A DNA stretch of 64,000 bases, taken from assembly GCF_003001935.1 (NCBI RefSeq), contig NZ_PVNG01000009.1, positions 310,001-374,000 on the forward strand, given 5' to 3'. The position numbers and the translations under genes were made by a program. The notes beneath the pieces are model-generated. The model saw nothing but the letters and a program-made list of their open reading frames with translations, did not search any database and had not been told where the DNA came from. This DNA is from Nonomuraea fuscirosea (lineage in GTDB: Bacteria; Actinomycetota; Actinomycetes; Streptosporangiales; Streptosporangiaceae). How positions within the stretch are numbered: the stretch's first letter is position 1; every line of letters begins with the position of its first letter. Shown here one piece after another: positions 16,782 through 24,595 of the stretch.

Positions 16782-17828
16782 TCACGTGGGGTCCGTCGTC
16801 GTGCACTCGTCCGATTCCGGCTGGTCGAGCGCGTACGGGTCCTTGGGCTTCCCCGTGGCCTTGACCGCGTCGGGCGCGGAATCGTCGAAATAGGGATGGA
16901 CGAAACCGTCGTCCGTGTCGCAGCGCGCCGGGGCGGTGGCGGCGCCCAGATCCTCCACCCAGGTGACGAGCCGGCCCTCCTGGCGGAACAGCTGGATCTC
17001 GCCGGTCACGTGCGCGACGACCCTCATCATGGTGAGCGGCCGGCCGGGCTGGTGCACCGCGTAGACGACGAGGTAGTTGAGCTTGACGCTCGCCCCGCGC
17101 AGTTCCTTCTCCTTGAACGTGCCCAGGGTGGCCCGGCCGTTCACCTTGATCACGTCGGTGGTGAGCTCGACGGTGCCGGGGGCGAAGCTGTGCACCATGT
17201 AGCGGGTGGCGTACTTCTTGTCCGTCAGGTTCTCGCGGAACCAGCCGCGCTGGTCGCGGTGCAGCAGCTTGGCGAAGGCCTCCGGCTTGCCGCCCAGTAC
17301 GGTCTTCTTGTCGAGGTAGGCCGCGGCCAGCAGTTCACGCGCGCGATCGAGCCCCGCGGCGACGTCCCTCTTCGTCAGCCCGCCGATCGCCTTGGCCTCG
17401 GGCAGCGTGAAACCGGCCGCTCCGTCGGCGTACTTCTCCGCGGGCGATCCGGCGAACGGGCGCGTCACGTCCACCGGCGCCAGCTCGAACGTGTCGCCGG
17501 GCAGCGGACCCGAGGGCGCGAACAAATCGGGCCGCATGGTGACGACAACGGCGGCGGCGGCCAGCGTCACCGTGATGGCGGCCCCCGCCAGCCAGGCCCG
17601 CCCGGCCCTGCGGCGTCGTGGCGGCGGTGGCGTCGCGTCCCAGCCGGCCCGCCCGGCGTCGCGGCGGAGCCGGCCCGCCTCGCGTAAGCGTTCCTTGTCC
17701 TCGTTCGAGGCGCTACGCGCGCTCTTGGCGTCTTTCTTGGCCGACGAGCGCATCCGTCGCTGTTCGTCGGCGTCCATCTGCGAGACCAGATCGTTGAAGC
17801 GCTGGTCAAGATCATCCCCGTGTGGCAT
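16782..17828 (-). CDS. Single-pass membrane protein with extracytoplasmic domain
   Basis: 348 residues from ATG 17828. A charged cytoplasmic head (about 70 residues, with MDADEQRRMRSSAKKDAKSA helical and a PPPPRRRR stretch) precedes one membrane helix at about 75-96 (AWLAGAAITVTLAAAAVVVT). The remaining 250 residues should be outside the cell. No catalytic motif is apparent. The gene lies just upstream of glnA on the same strand and is divergent from the RDD gene; similar genes next to glnA are common in actinobacteria, but I do not know a function. Confidence 0.75.
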   Translation of the reverse strand: MPHGDDLDQRFNDLVSQMDADEQRRMRSSAKKDAKSARSASNEDKERLREAGRLRRDAGRAGWDATPPPPRRRRAGRAWLAGAAITVTLAAAAVVVTMRPDLFAPSGPLPGDTFELAPVDVTRPFAGSPAEKYADGAAGFTLPEAKAIGGLTKRDVAAGLDRARELLAAAYLDKKTVLGGKPEAFAKLLHRDQRGWFRENLTDKKYATRYMVHSFAPGTVELTTDVIKVNGRATLGTFKEKELRGASVKLNYLVVYAVHQPGRPLTMMRVVAHVTGEIQLFRQEGRLVTWVEDLGAATAPARCDTDDGFVHPYFDDSAPDAVKATGKPKDPYALDQPESDECTTTDPT

Positions 17829-17905
17829 GGCGTATATTCTGGCGGCGTCGTGACGCGGTTGGGTCACGATCCGGACCGGGTTCCCGGCCGGATACCGTTG
17901 AGGGC

Positions 17906-18367
17906 ATGAGCGGCAATGAGCCTCGGTGGACGCAGACCTGGCTGGGCGGAGTGCGCGCCGCCGGGGTCGATCTCGGATACCCGGGCGAGCGCCTGGGGCT
18001 GCCCCAGGAGGGCAGCGGATCGGTGGCGGGCTGGGGGCGCCGCATCGGCGCGCTCGTCATCGACTGGATGATCTGTACGTGGGTGGTCGTGCAGCTGCTG
18101 CTGAGGATCAACCCGGCCGAGTCGCCGTGGGCGCCGGTGGCCGTCTTCGCCGTGCAATACCTGCTGCTCGTCGCGTTCATGGGCCAGACGTTCGGCCATC
18201 GGCTGATGGGCATCAGGGTCGCCGCGATGGACGGCGGTGATCCGCGGCTGCTGCCCGTGCTCGTGCGTACGGTGCTGCTGTGCCTGGCCGTGCCCGCCCT
18301 GATCTGGGACCGCGATCACCGCGGGGTGCACGATCGTGTGTCCAACACGATGGTCGTCCGCATGTGA
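17906..18367 (+). CDS. RDD-family membrane protein
   Basis: 153 residues from ATG 17906; TACCGT at 17893-17898 lies seven bases upstream and fits leaderless transcription. The RDD pattern is present: GWGRRIGALVIDWMICTW with the Arg and Asp in helix 1, a second helix (VFAVQYLLLVAFMG), then GQTFGHRLMGIRV and a third helix before IWDRDHRGVHDRVSNT. RDD proteins are small three-helix membrane proteins of unclear transport role. The placement beside glnA and DUF4191/lipA is conserved in actinobacteria. Confidence 0.88.
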   Translation: MSGNEPRWTQTWLGGVRAAGVDLGYPGERLGLPQEGSGSVAGWGRRIGALVIDWMICTWVVVQLLLRINPAESPWAPVAVFAVQYLLLVAFMGQTFGHRLMGIRVAAMDGGDPRLLPVLVRTVLLCLAVPALIWDRDHRGVHDRVSNTMVVRM

Positions 18368-18380
18368 CCCTCACCTAGGA

Positions 18381-18418
18381 AAACCATACCGGGTTCAAAA
18401 ATGTACCCGGTATGGTTT
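18381..18418. promoter_or_regulatory. TetR operator, 14-bp perfect arms
   Basis: AAACCATACCGGGT (18381-18394) and ACCCGGTATGGTTT (18405-18418) are exact complements around ten bases. The site covers the region from the -35-like TTCAAA (18394-18399) to the -10-like TATGCT (18418-18423) of the downstream TetR gene, so it is very probably its autorepression operator. A contribution to RDD termination is possible. Confidence 0.75.
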
Positions 18419-18429
18419 ATGCTGTCCGC

Positions 18430-19050
18430 ATGATGATGGCAGGGCTCAGGGAGCGGAAGAAGGAGCAGACCAGGCGGCGGATCGCCGAGGTGGCGCTGCG
18501 GCTGTTCGGCGAGCGCGGCTACGACGCTGTGACCGTCAACGAGGTCGCCGAGGCGGCGGGGGTCGCCAAGGTCACGCTGTTCGCGTACTTCCCGTCCAAG
18601 GACTCCCTGGTGCTCGACGGGGTCAAGGAGGACACGGCCGCGATCGTGGCCGGGCGCGGCGACCGCCCGCCGCTCCAGGCCCTGCGCGAGCACTACCGGC
18701 TGATGGGCCGGCAGGACCAGGGCGAGATGGACGTCGAAGGGCTGCTCACCAGGATCCGGGTGATCTCGTCCAGTCCCGCGCTGCTCGCGGGGGTCCAGCA
18801 GACGCACATGAGCCAGCGCGAGGAGCTGGCGTGCGCGCTCGCCGAGGCGCTGCAGGAGCGCGGCCTGGCGCCCCGGCTCATGGCCGCGCAGATCACCGCC
18901 GCCGTCACCACGCTGCAGGAGGCGTTCTTCCACCGGCTCGCCACGGGCGTCCCGCTGGAGGAGGCCGGGCGGCTGCTCGGCGATGAGGTCGAGCTGGCCT
19001 TCGACCTCCTTGAGTACGGCTTTTCCATGCTTAAGGGAGAAATATCGTGA
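18430..19050 (+). CDS. TetR-family transcriptional regulator
   Basis: 206 residues from ATG 18430 (ATGs at 18433 and 18436 are alternatives). TATGCT lies six bases upstream, so the mRNA is probably leaderless. The helix-turn-helix is VTVNEVAEAAGVAKVTLFAY at about residues 32-52, preceded by ERKKEQTRRRIAEVALRLFG. The start codon of the TIM-barrel gene overlaps its stop (GTGA at 19047), so the two are one operon, and the strong palindrome upstream suggests the operon is autorepressed. Confidence 0.92.
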   Translation: MMMAGLRERKKEQTRRRIAEVALRLFGERGYDAVTVNEVAEAAGVAKVTLFAYFPSKDSLVLDGVKEDTAAIVAGRGDRPPLQALREHYRLMGRQDQGEMDVEGLLTRIRVISSSPALLAGVQQTHMSQREELACALAEALQERGLAPRLMAAQITAAVTTLQEAFFHRLATGVPLEEAGRLLGDEVELAFDLLEYGFSMLKGEIS

Positions 19051-20005
19051 AAAAGGGGATCAACTATGACGTCGGGATCCTGCCGGGGGAGGACAACTCC
19101 CGCAAGGTCTTCGACCCGGACACCGTCGCCCGCGAGATGCGGCTGATCGCCACCGAACTCCACTGCGACACCGTCAGGATCTCCGGCGACGACCCCGCCC
19201 GCATCACCGTGGCCGCCGAGCACGCCGCCGCCCAGGGGCTGGAGGTGTGGTTCGCCCCGTTCCCCGTCGACCTCACCGAGGACGAGGCGCTGGCGGTCTT
19301 CGCCGACTCCGCCGGCCGCGCCGAGGCTCTGCGCCGCTCCGGTGCCGAGGTCGTGCTGGTCACCGGCTGCGAGCTCACCGCGTTCTGCCGGGGGTTCATC
19401 GAAGGCGAGGGCTACCGCGACCGGCTCCAGGCGATGGTGTCGGGCGACATGGCGTGGTGGACCACGCTCATGCAGGTCATGCCGCGCTTCAGCGGCTACA
19501 TGGCGCGGGTGGCCGAGAGCGTGCGGCCGCTGTTCGGCGGGCGGCTGACCTACGCCTCCGGCCCGTGGGAGCCGATCGACTGGGCCCCGTACGACATCGT
19601 CGGCGTCGACGCCTACTGCGCCGCCCACAACGCCCACGACTTCACCGACGAGCTGCGCGCCCAGTTCAAGCACGGCAAGCCGGTCGCCGTCACCGAGTTC
19701 GGCACCTGCGCCTACCAGGGCGCGGGGGAGCGGGGCGGCATGGCGTGGGCGGTGCCCGACGGCGCCGTGCGCGACGAGGACGAGCAGGTCCGCTACTTCA
19801 CCGAGCTGATGGACGTCTTCGAGCGGGAGGGCGTCGCGACCGCCCTGTGGTTCACCTTCGCGGCCTACAACCGCACCGGCGCGGCCGACCTCGGCTCGTA
19901 CGGCGTGATCAAGCTGGACGACGACGGCGCCTGGACGCCGACGACGGCGCCTGGACGCCGAAGAAGGTCTTCGGCACCATGGCCGCTAGGTATTCGCGCA
20001 GCTGA
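19047..20005 (+). pseudogene. TIM-barrel (glycoside-hydrolase-like, 'abortive infection'-type) protein, frameshifted near 3' end
   Basis: The product begins MKKGINYDVGILPGED and reads as a TIM-barrel protein: WFAPFPVDL, VLVTGCELTAFCRGF, YDIVGVDAYC, KPVAVTEFGTCAYQG (candidate catalytic Glu) and ALWFTFAAYN. Similar actinobacterial proteins are often labelled abortive infection protein, a name with little support. A 20-base tandem duplication at 19921-19960 shifts the frame at about residue 298. Removing one copy restores an ending GAWTPKKVFGTMAARYSRS and a stop at 20005 (312 residues). As it stands, the frame runs on to 20753 through the antisense of the next gene. Either a recent mutation or an assembly error. 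Confidence 0.8.
19921..19960 (+). repeat. 20-bp exact tandem duplication causing a frameshift
   Basis: ACGACGGCGCCTGGACGCCG occurs twice in direct succession. Because 20 is not a multiple of three, it moves the host gene out of frame 14 codons before its original stop. Confidence 0.97.
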
Positions 20006-20750
20006 AGATGGCCGTGCCCGGCAGGTGACGGCCGCGCAGCGGGCTCCACCCGCCCCACACCCCCTCATGGCCCTCGGGCCACTCGGGCTCCAGCAGCCCG
20101 GTGATCGTCAGGCCCGACGCCGCCAGCAGCCCCACCCAGTCGCCCATCGTGCGATGGTGCTCGACGTAGGTCAGCGTGCCGTGCTCGTCGCGCTCCTCGT
20201 ACGGGCCGCGATCGAAGTAGGAACGGTCGGAGGTCAGCCCGCGCGGCCCGGGATCGTCGGGGAAGGCCCACCGGATCGGATGACTCACCGAGAACACGAA
20301 CCGGCCCCCCGGCCGCAGCACCCTGCGCACCTCGCGGAAGACGGCCAGCGGATCGGCCACGAACGGCAGCGCGCCGTACGCGGAGCAGGCCACGTCGAAG
20401 CTCGCCGCCCCGAACGGCAGCGACTCGGCGTCGGCCTGCACCACCGGGACCCGCAGGCCGGTCGCGTCGTCGAGACGCTGGGAGTGACGCAGCTGGCGGT
20501 GGGAGATGTCGAACGCCGCCACCCGCGCCCCCCGCGACACCAGCCACCGCGCGCATTGGGCCGCGCCGCAGCCGATCTCCAGCACCCGCTGCCCGCGCAC
20601 CTCGCCGAGCAGGCCCGCCGCGGCCTCGTCGAGGCCCTCGGGACCCCAGACGAAGCCGCTGTCACGCAGGAAACCACCGTGCTCGACCTGGTAGTCGTCG
20701 GCGTTGCCGTCCCACCAGCCGCGGTTGGCCCGCGACGAGGGCGACAGCAC
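19986..20750 (-). CDS. Class I SAM-dependent methyltransferase
   Basis: 254 residues from GTG 20750, whose first base is the last base of the upstream DUF4191 stop (TAGTG), so translation is coupled. The SAM-binding motif is VLEIGCGAAQCARWLVSRGA, with the acidic motif II in VAAFDIS and motif IV in FDVACSAYGALPFV; RVLRPGGRFVFSVSHP follows. It probably methylates a small molecule; the substrate is unknown. Its stop overlaps the 3' end of the convergent TIM-barrel gene by 20 bases. This pairing with DUF4191 close to lipA is seen in other actinobacteria. Confidence 0.9.
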   Translation of the reverse strand: MLSPSSRANRGWWDGNADDYQVEHGGFLRDSGFVWGPEGLDEAAAGLLGEVRGQRVLEIGCGAAQCARWLVSRGARVAAFDISHRQLRHSQRLDDATGLRVPVVQADAESLPFGAASFDVACSAYGALPFVADPLAVFREVRRVLRPGGRFVFSVSHPIRWAFPDDPGPRGLTSDRSYFDRGPYEERDEHGTLTYVEHHRTMGDWVGLLAASGLTITGLLEPEWPEGHEGVWGGWSPLRGRHLPGTAIFSCANT

Positions 20751-21430
20751 TAGCGCATCTTGGGGCCGCGCGGCATGCGGGCGCCCTTGGGCATCGGGCC
20801 CTTGGGCATCGGCATGTTGCGCGGCAGCGAACGCAGCCGGTCCTTCACCTCGTTGACCGACGGCTTCTTCAGGTTGCGCGGCAGCTTCATGATGTGCCGC
20901 TGCAGCTTGCCGAGCGGCACCTGCCCCTCGCCGTCGCCGCACTGGATGTCGTAGATCTCGATGCCCAGCGCCACCCGCGAGATGCGCTTCTTCTCGGCCG
21001 TCAGCATTTTCGCCACCCGGTTGCCCGGCCCCTCCGACACCAGCACCACACCGGGATAGCCGACCACGAGGTGGACGATGTCCTGGTCACGGTTGACCGC
21101 GATGGCCGGGGTGACCTGCCAGTTGCCGCGCATGCCCTGCAGCACGGCCGCCGCCGCGCCGGTCTGACCGTGCAGGATCGAGTATTGGGCCTTCTGCGCC
21201 AGCTGCCCGAACACCACCAGGCCGACCGTGAACGCGGCCAGCACGCCGATGAACACCGAATACCACAGGTAGTCCGTGACCAAGCCGATCACGACGACCA
21301 CAGCCAGCGTGCCCACCGCCGAAAGGAAGACGATCGGCATCCCCTTGGGGTTGGCCTGCTTGATGATCTGCGCGACCATGCGGAGCTGCTTGAGACGCCC
21401 CGGCTTCTCTGGATCCTCGGACTTTGCCAT
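20750..21430 (-). CDS. DUF4191 membrane protein
   Basis: 226 residues from ATG 21430; a TATCCT box lies seven bases upstream, fitting a leaderless transcript. Two adjacent membrane helices (PIVFLSAVGTLAVVVVIGLV; WYSVFIGVLAAFTVGLVVF) are followed by a soluble domain (DQDIVHLVVGYPGVVLVSEG) and a Lys/Pro/Met-rich tail (NMPMPKGPMPKGARMPRGPK). This is the DUF4191 arrangement usually found beside lipA; here lipA is 3 kb away because hydrolase, VOC and AraC genes lie between. Function unknown. Confidence 0.88.
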   Translation of the reverse strand: MAKSEDPEKPGRLKQLRMVAQIIKQANPKGMPIVFLSAVGTLAVVVVIGLVTDYLWYSVFIGVLAAFTVGLVVFGQLAQKAQYSILHGQTGAAAAVLQGMRGNWQVTPAIAVNRDQDIVHLVVGYPGVVLVSEGPGNRVAKMLTAEKKRISRVALGIEIYDIQCGDGEGQVPLGKLQRHIMKLPRNLKKPSVNEVKDRLRSLPRNMPMPKGPMPKGARMPRGPKMR

Positions 21431-21532
21431 GCTCAGAAGGATACAAACCAACTGGTGCAGGAGGGAAAACGCGGCCCGGCCGTTTTGCCCGTTGTGATTA
21501 CATCTTCACCATTGCTGCCCGCCGAAGACCGT

Positions 21533-21751
21533 TCGCTCTCCGCGATGGGCCGGTGCAGGGCCCCGGACGGCGCTCGCGCCGCACCCCCGACGGGCCGGCG
21601 CAGGGTCGCGGACGGGGCCCGCGCCGCACCCCCGATGGGCGCGCGCAGGGTCGTGGACGGGACCCGGGCCGCACCCCCGATGGGCCCGCGCGCGGACGGC
21701 GCCCGCGCCGCGTTTCCGACGGGCGCGCGCAGGATCGTGGATAAGCCCCGC
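21533..21751. repeat. 45-bp tandem repeat array in the 21431-21788 spacer
   Basis: About five degenerate 45-base units. Clear unit starts (GCCGCACCCCCGA-type) are at 21578, 21623 and 21668, with a shortened unit at 21707. The 358-base gap between the hydrolase stop and the DUF4191 start holds this array plus the short DUF4191 promoter and nothing else I can recognise. Confidence 0.85.
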
Positions 21752-21788
21752 ACCGCGGCACCGCGCCCACGATGGCGCCGTGGCACCG

Positions 21789-22724
21789 TCACGCCGCCAC
21801 GAAGAACTCCAGGACCTCCGGCACCAGTGCCTCGGGGGCCACGTTGTGCGCCTGGCCCTCCAGCACCCGCCGTACGGCGCCCGGGATCGCCCCGGCCACC
21901 GCCGCGCCCGCGTTCGCCATCCAGCGCGGGCTCAGTGCCCCGTTGAGCACCAGCGTGGGTCGCCTGATCCCGGCCAGCCGCGCGGCCGGCAGCGCGTTGC
22001 CCGGGCCGAGCACCTCGGCCTCGTAGACCAGCGTCCGGGCCATGGCCTCGGCCTGTGCCCAGAACGCGTGCGAGCGCATCGCGGCCACGTCGGCGGGCGG
22101 CACCTCGGCCGCGTCCACCATGAACCGCTCCACCGCCTCGCCGCGCCTGCCCGCACCGACCAGCGCGTCGAGCCGCCGCGCGAAGTCGAGCGGAAGCGCG
22201 GGCGCGCCGTCGTCCACGTGGTACGGCGGCTCCCACACGGCCAGCTTGGCGATCGCCGGATTGACCACCGCCGCCTCAAGCGCCAGCGCCGCCCCCGACG
22301 ACCCCCCGAACACCATGACCGACCCACCGGTCCCATCCGCAGAGCCGCCCGCAGAGCCGCCCGCGGAGCCGCCCGCGGAGCCGCCCAAGGAGTCGCCCCC
22401 AGCGTCGCCCGTGGAGTCGCTGGCAGCGCCGTCCGTGGAGGGGGCCGCGAGACCGCACGGCGCTTGGTCGGGTGCGCCGATCGCCGCGTCGATGACCGCC
22501 GCGAGGTCCTCGATCTCCCGCTCCACCGCGTACGGCGCGGTGTCACCGCTGTCCCCGCGCCCTCGCCGGTCGTAGGAGTACACCGTGAACCACCGGGCAA
22601 GGCCGTCCGCGATCGCGGTCATCAGCGGATGCCGCCGGTCCGCGAACGCCCCCTGCACCAGCACCACCGCCGGCCCCTCGCCGCGGCGGTCGAACGCGAG
22701 GACGGTGCCGTCCGCCGACTTCAC
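21789..22724 (-). CDS. Alpha/beta-hydrolase with Gly-Ser-Ala repeat insertion
   Basis: 311 residues from GTG 22724, overlapping the upstream stop by GTGA. The fold is seen in VVLVQGAFADRR (oxyanion region), YSYDRRGRGDSGD, the nucleophile elbow FGGSSGAALALE and the late histidine GQAHNVAPE. Between the GRGDSG strand and the nucleophile lies a low-complexity insertion of GGSA units encoded by a 12-base repeat (22337-22396), a linker unusual for the family at this point. Substrate unknown. It is co-transcribed with the VOC protein. Confidence 0.88.
   Translation of the reverse strand: MKSADGTVLAFDRRGEGPAVVLVQGAFADRRHPLMTAIADGLARWFTVYSYDRRGRGDSGDTAPYAVEREIEDLAAVIDAAIGAPDQAPCGLAAPSTDGAASDSTGDAGGDSLGGSAGGSAGGSAGGSADGTGGSVMVFGGSSGAALALEAAVVNPAIAKLAVWEPPYHVDDGAPALPLDFARRLDALVGAGRRGEAVERFMVDAAEVPPADVAAMRSHAFWAQAEAMARTLVYEAEVLGPGNALPAARLAGIRRPTLVLNGALSPRWMANAGAAVAGAIPGAVRRVLEGQAHNVAPEALVPEVLEFFVAA
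22337..22396 (-). repeat. 12-bp in-frame repeat inside the hydrolase gene
   Basis: About five copies of a GCGGAGCCGCCC-type unit in plus-strand orientation, encoding GGSA repeats on the minus strand. It keeps the frame. Confidence 0.75.
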
Positions 22725-23107
22725 CCGGCCGGCTGAACCAGGCACAGCGCCTCCCAGTGGTGACCGTCGAGGTCGGCGAAGCCGCGTTGGTAGCGGAAGC
22801 CCGCCTCCTGCTTGACGCCCGCCGGAGTGGCCCCGGCCGCCAGCGCCTTGTCCACCAGCTCGTCCACCTGCGCCGGGTTCTCCAGCCCCAGCACCAGGAT
22901 CGCCTCCGTGCTGCTGCCCGAGTCGGCGACCTGCTTGGTGGTGTACGTGGCGAACGTCTGTTCGGCGAGCAGCATCACCTGCGTCTCGTCGCTGATGACC
23001 ACCGAGGCCATGTCGTCGGCCATGCCGAACAGGGTGAAGCCCAGCTCGGTGAAGAACTTCTTCGACCGGTCGAGGTCCTTGACCGGCAGGTTGACGAAGA
23101 GCTGCAT
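22721..23107 (-). CDS. VOC/glyoxalase-family protein
   Basis: 128 residues. It begins MQLFVNLPVKDLDRSKKFFT and ends RGFADLDGHHWEALCL, the paired beta-alpha-beta motifs of the VOC (glyoxalase/bleomycin-resistance) superfamily, with the terminal His and Glu as possible metal ligands. It may be a lyase, a dioxygenase-like protein or a binding protein. The stop overlaps the hydrolase start, so the two are one operon. AAGGGA upstream serves as ribosome site. Confidence 0.9.
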   Translation of the reverse strand: MQLFVNLPVKDLDRSKKFFTELGFTLFGMADDMASVVISDETQVMLLAEQTFATYTTKQVADSGSSTEAILVLGLENPAQVDELVDKALAAGATPAGVKQEAGFRYQRGFADLDGHHWEALCLVQPAG

Positions 23108-23240
23108 CTCCGGATCCCTTCTCGTCTGCGGAACACCTCCAGTCTCCTGCGCACGGCCCCCACCGGTCTTGCACCTGAGCGCCAGGGCGATTGACGTTCA
23201 GCGCACGCGTCGAGCGCATGGGGATCAGGGCACGGGTCGA

Positions 23241-23337
23241 GCGCACAGGGTCGAGCGCACAGGGCGGGCGCACGGGGTCGAGCGCACAGGGCCGGGCGCA
23301 CGGAGCCGGGCGCACCGGGCCGGGCGCATGGGATCAG
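23241..23337. repeat. 14-bp tandem repeat array at the 3' end of the AraC gene
   Basis: GCGCA-containing units begin at 23241, 23255, 23268, 23282, 23296, 23310 and 23324, a period of 14 with one 13. The array abuts the AraC stop (23334-23336). Weaker copies extend left to about 23201. Confidence 0.85.
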
Positions 23338-24314
23338 CGCATCAGGCCGGCGGGCTCGTGGGGTGCCGCGTGCGTGCGCCGGAACTCGGCGGGTGGCATC
23401 CCGTACGCCCGCCGGAACAACCTGCTGAAATGCGCCGAATCCGGTAACCCCCACCGAGCCCCCACCGCACTGACGGACTGGCCGCCGCCCGCCATCAGGT
23501 CGGCCCGGCAGCGTTCGAGCCGGCGCTGCCGGATCCATCCGGCCACCGTCGTGTCCTCCGACTCGAACAGCCGGTGCAGGTAACGCACGGAGATGTGATG
23601 GGCGGCCGCGATCACCGCCGGATCGAGGTCGGCCTCGCCCAGGCGCTGCTCGATGAAGGCACGCACCCGCAGCAACAAGGTGCGCTGCCGGGAGTCGTCC
23701 GGCAGGGCGCGCTCCTGGTCGAGCCGCTCGGCGACGGCCGCGCCGACCACGTCCGTCACCACGGTGGACAGCCGGGCCGCGCTGGCGGAGCGGTAGGTCT
23801 CGTGGTCGAGCGCCACCCGGCGCAGCAGCGGCACGGCCAGCGCGGTGGCGCCCGTCTCGGCCCCGATCGGCAGCGCGGCGAGCTCGGCCACCGCGTCGAT
23901 CGGCAGGGCGAGCTGGTCGCGCGGGAAGCTGAACACCGCCAGCCGCACCTCGGCGTCGTAGCCCAGCTCGTAGGGGCGGGTGAAGTCGTAGATCGCGAAC
24001 TCGCCCCGGCCGAGCACCGTCCTGCGGCCGTCCTGCTCAAGGCGCGGGCTGCCGTCGAGGGCGAGCACCACCCGGTAGTGGTCGGGGTTGTCGCGGCGGA
24101 TCAGGCCGGGGGTGCGGTGCACGCTGTGCGGGGTGGAGGTGTGGATCCGGCCGACGCCCACGGCGCCGAGCCGGCCGAACCCGATCTCGCCACGGAGCGG
24201 CGCGTCGGCGTCGATGCGCAGGTCGAGCGGGCCGAGTGTGTCGCAGACGATGCTCCGCCAGGCGTCGTGCCGACGCTCGGCGGGCAGGTCACTCGTGCGG
24301 ATCAGAACGGCCAT
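23334..24314 (-). CDS. AraC-family transcriptional regulator
   Basis: 326 residues; GGAGG lies eight bases before the ATG. An N-terminal cupin-like AraC-binding domain (residues about 1-180, with YRVVLALDGSPRLEQDGRR) precedes two helix-turn-helix motifs at the C-terminus: DPAVIAAAHHISVRYLHRLF and VGARWGLPDSAHFSRLFRR. This is the architecture of the AraC_binding_2/NphR-like group. It may control the VOC-hydrolase pair downstream on the same strand, although 226 bases with a repeat array lie between them. Confidence 0.92.
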   Translation of the reverse strand: MAVLIRTSDLPAERRHDAWRSIVCDTLGPLDLRIDADAPLRGEIGFGRLGAVGVGRIHTSTPHSVHRTPGLIRRDNPDHYRVVLALDGSPRLEQDGRRTVLGRGEFAIYDFTRPYELGYDAEVRLAVFSFPRDQLALPIDAVAELAALPIGAETGATALAVPLLRRVALDHETYRSASAARLSTVVTDVVGAAVAERLDQERALPDDSRQRTLLLRVRAFIEQRLGEADLDPAVIAAAHHISVRYLHRLFESEDTTVAGWIRQRRLERCRADLMAGGGQSVSAVGARWGLPDSAHFSRLFRRAYGMPPAEFRRTHAAPHEPAGLMR

Positions 24315-24427
24315 CGCGCGCGCCCTCCGTCGGCTGGGCTGCCCATGCTAACGACGCCCCCCGACACTCCGGTACGGCTAAACCCGCCGCACTCCGGAGA
24401 CCGTCCGCCCGCCGCAACGAGACCCGC

Positions 24428-24523
24428 GACGTCCGGGAACGCCGACGTCCGGGAACGCCGACGTCCGGGAACGCCGACGTCCGGGAACGCCGACGCCTGG
24501 GAACGCCGACACCCCGGTACGCC
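24428..24523. repeat. 16-bp tandem repeat array
   Basis: GACGTCCGGGAACGCC repeats with period 16 at 24428, 24444, 24460 and 24476 (identical) and two degenerate copies at 24492 and 24508. It lies in the spacer between the AraC start and the lipA stop. Confidence 0.92.
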
Positions 24524-24557
24524 CGCCGTACACGGGGAAAGCCCGCAGGCACGAAGA

Positions 24558-24583
24558 AGCCCCGGGGAACCGGCCCCGGGGCT
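24558..24583 (-). terminator. Terminator hairpin after lipA
   Basis: AGCCCCGGGG (24558-24567) and CCCCGGGGCT (24574-24583) pair perfectly around a six-base loop, 13 bases beyond the lipA stop. No T-tract. Confidence 0.7.
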
Positions 24584-24595
24584 GTTCGTGTGCGG

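Noticed and set aside
20006..20753. C-terminal extension of the TIM-barrel protein as a genuine fusion
   Set aside because: The extension is the antisense of a clear methyltransferase gene and exists only because of the 20-bp duplication.
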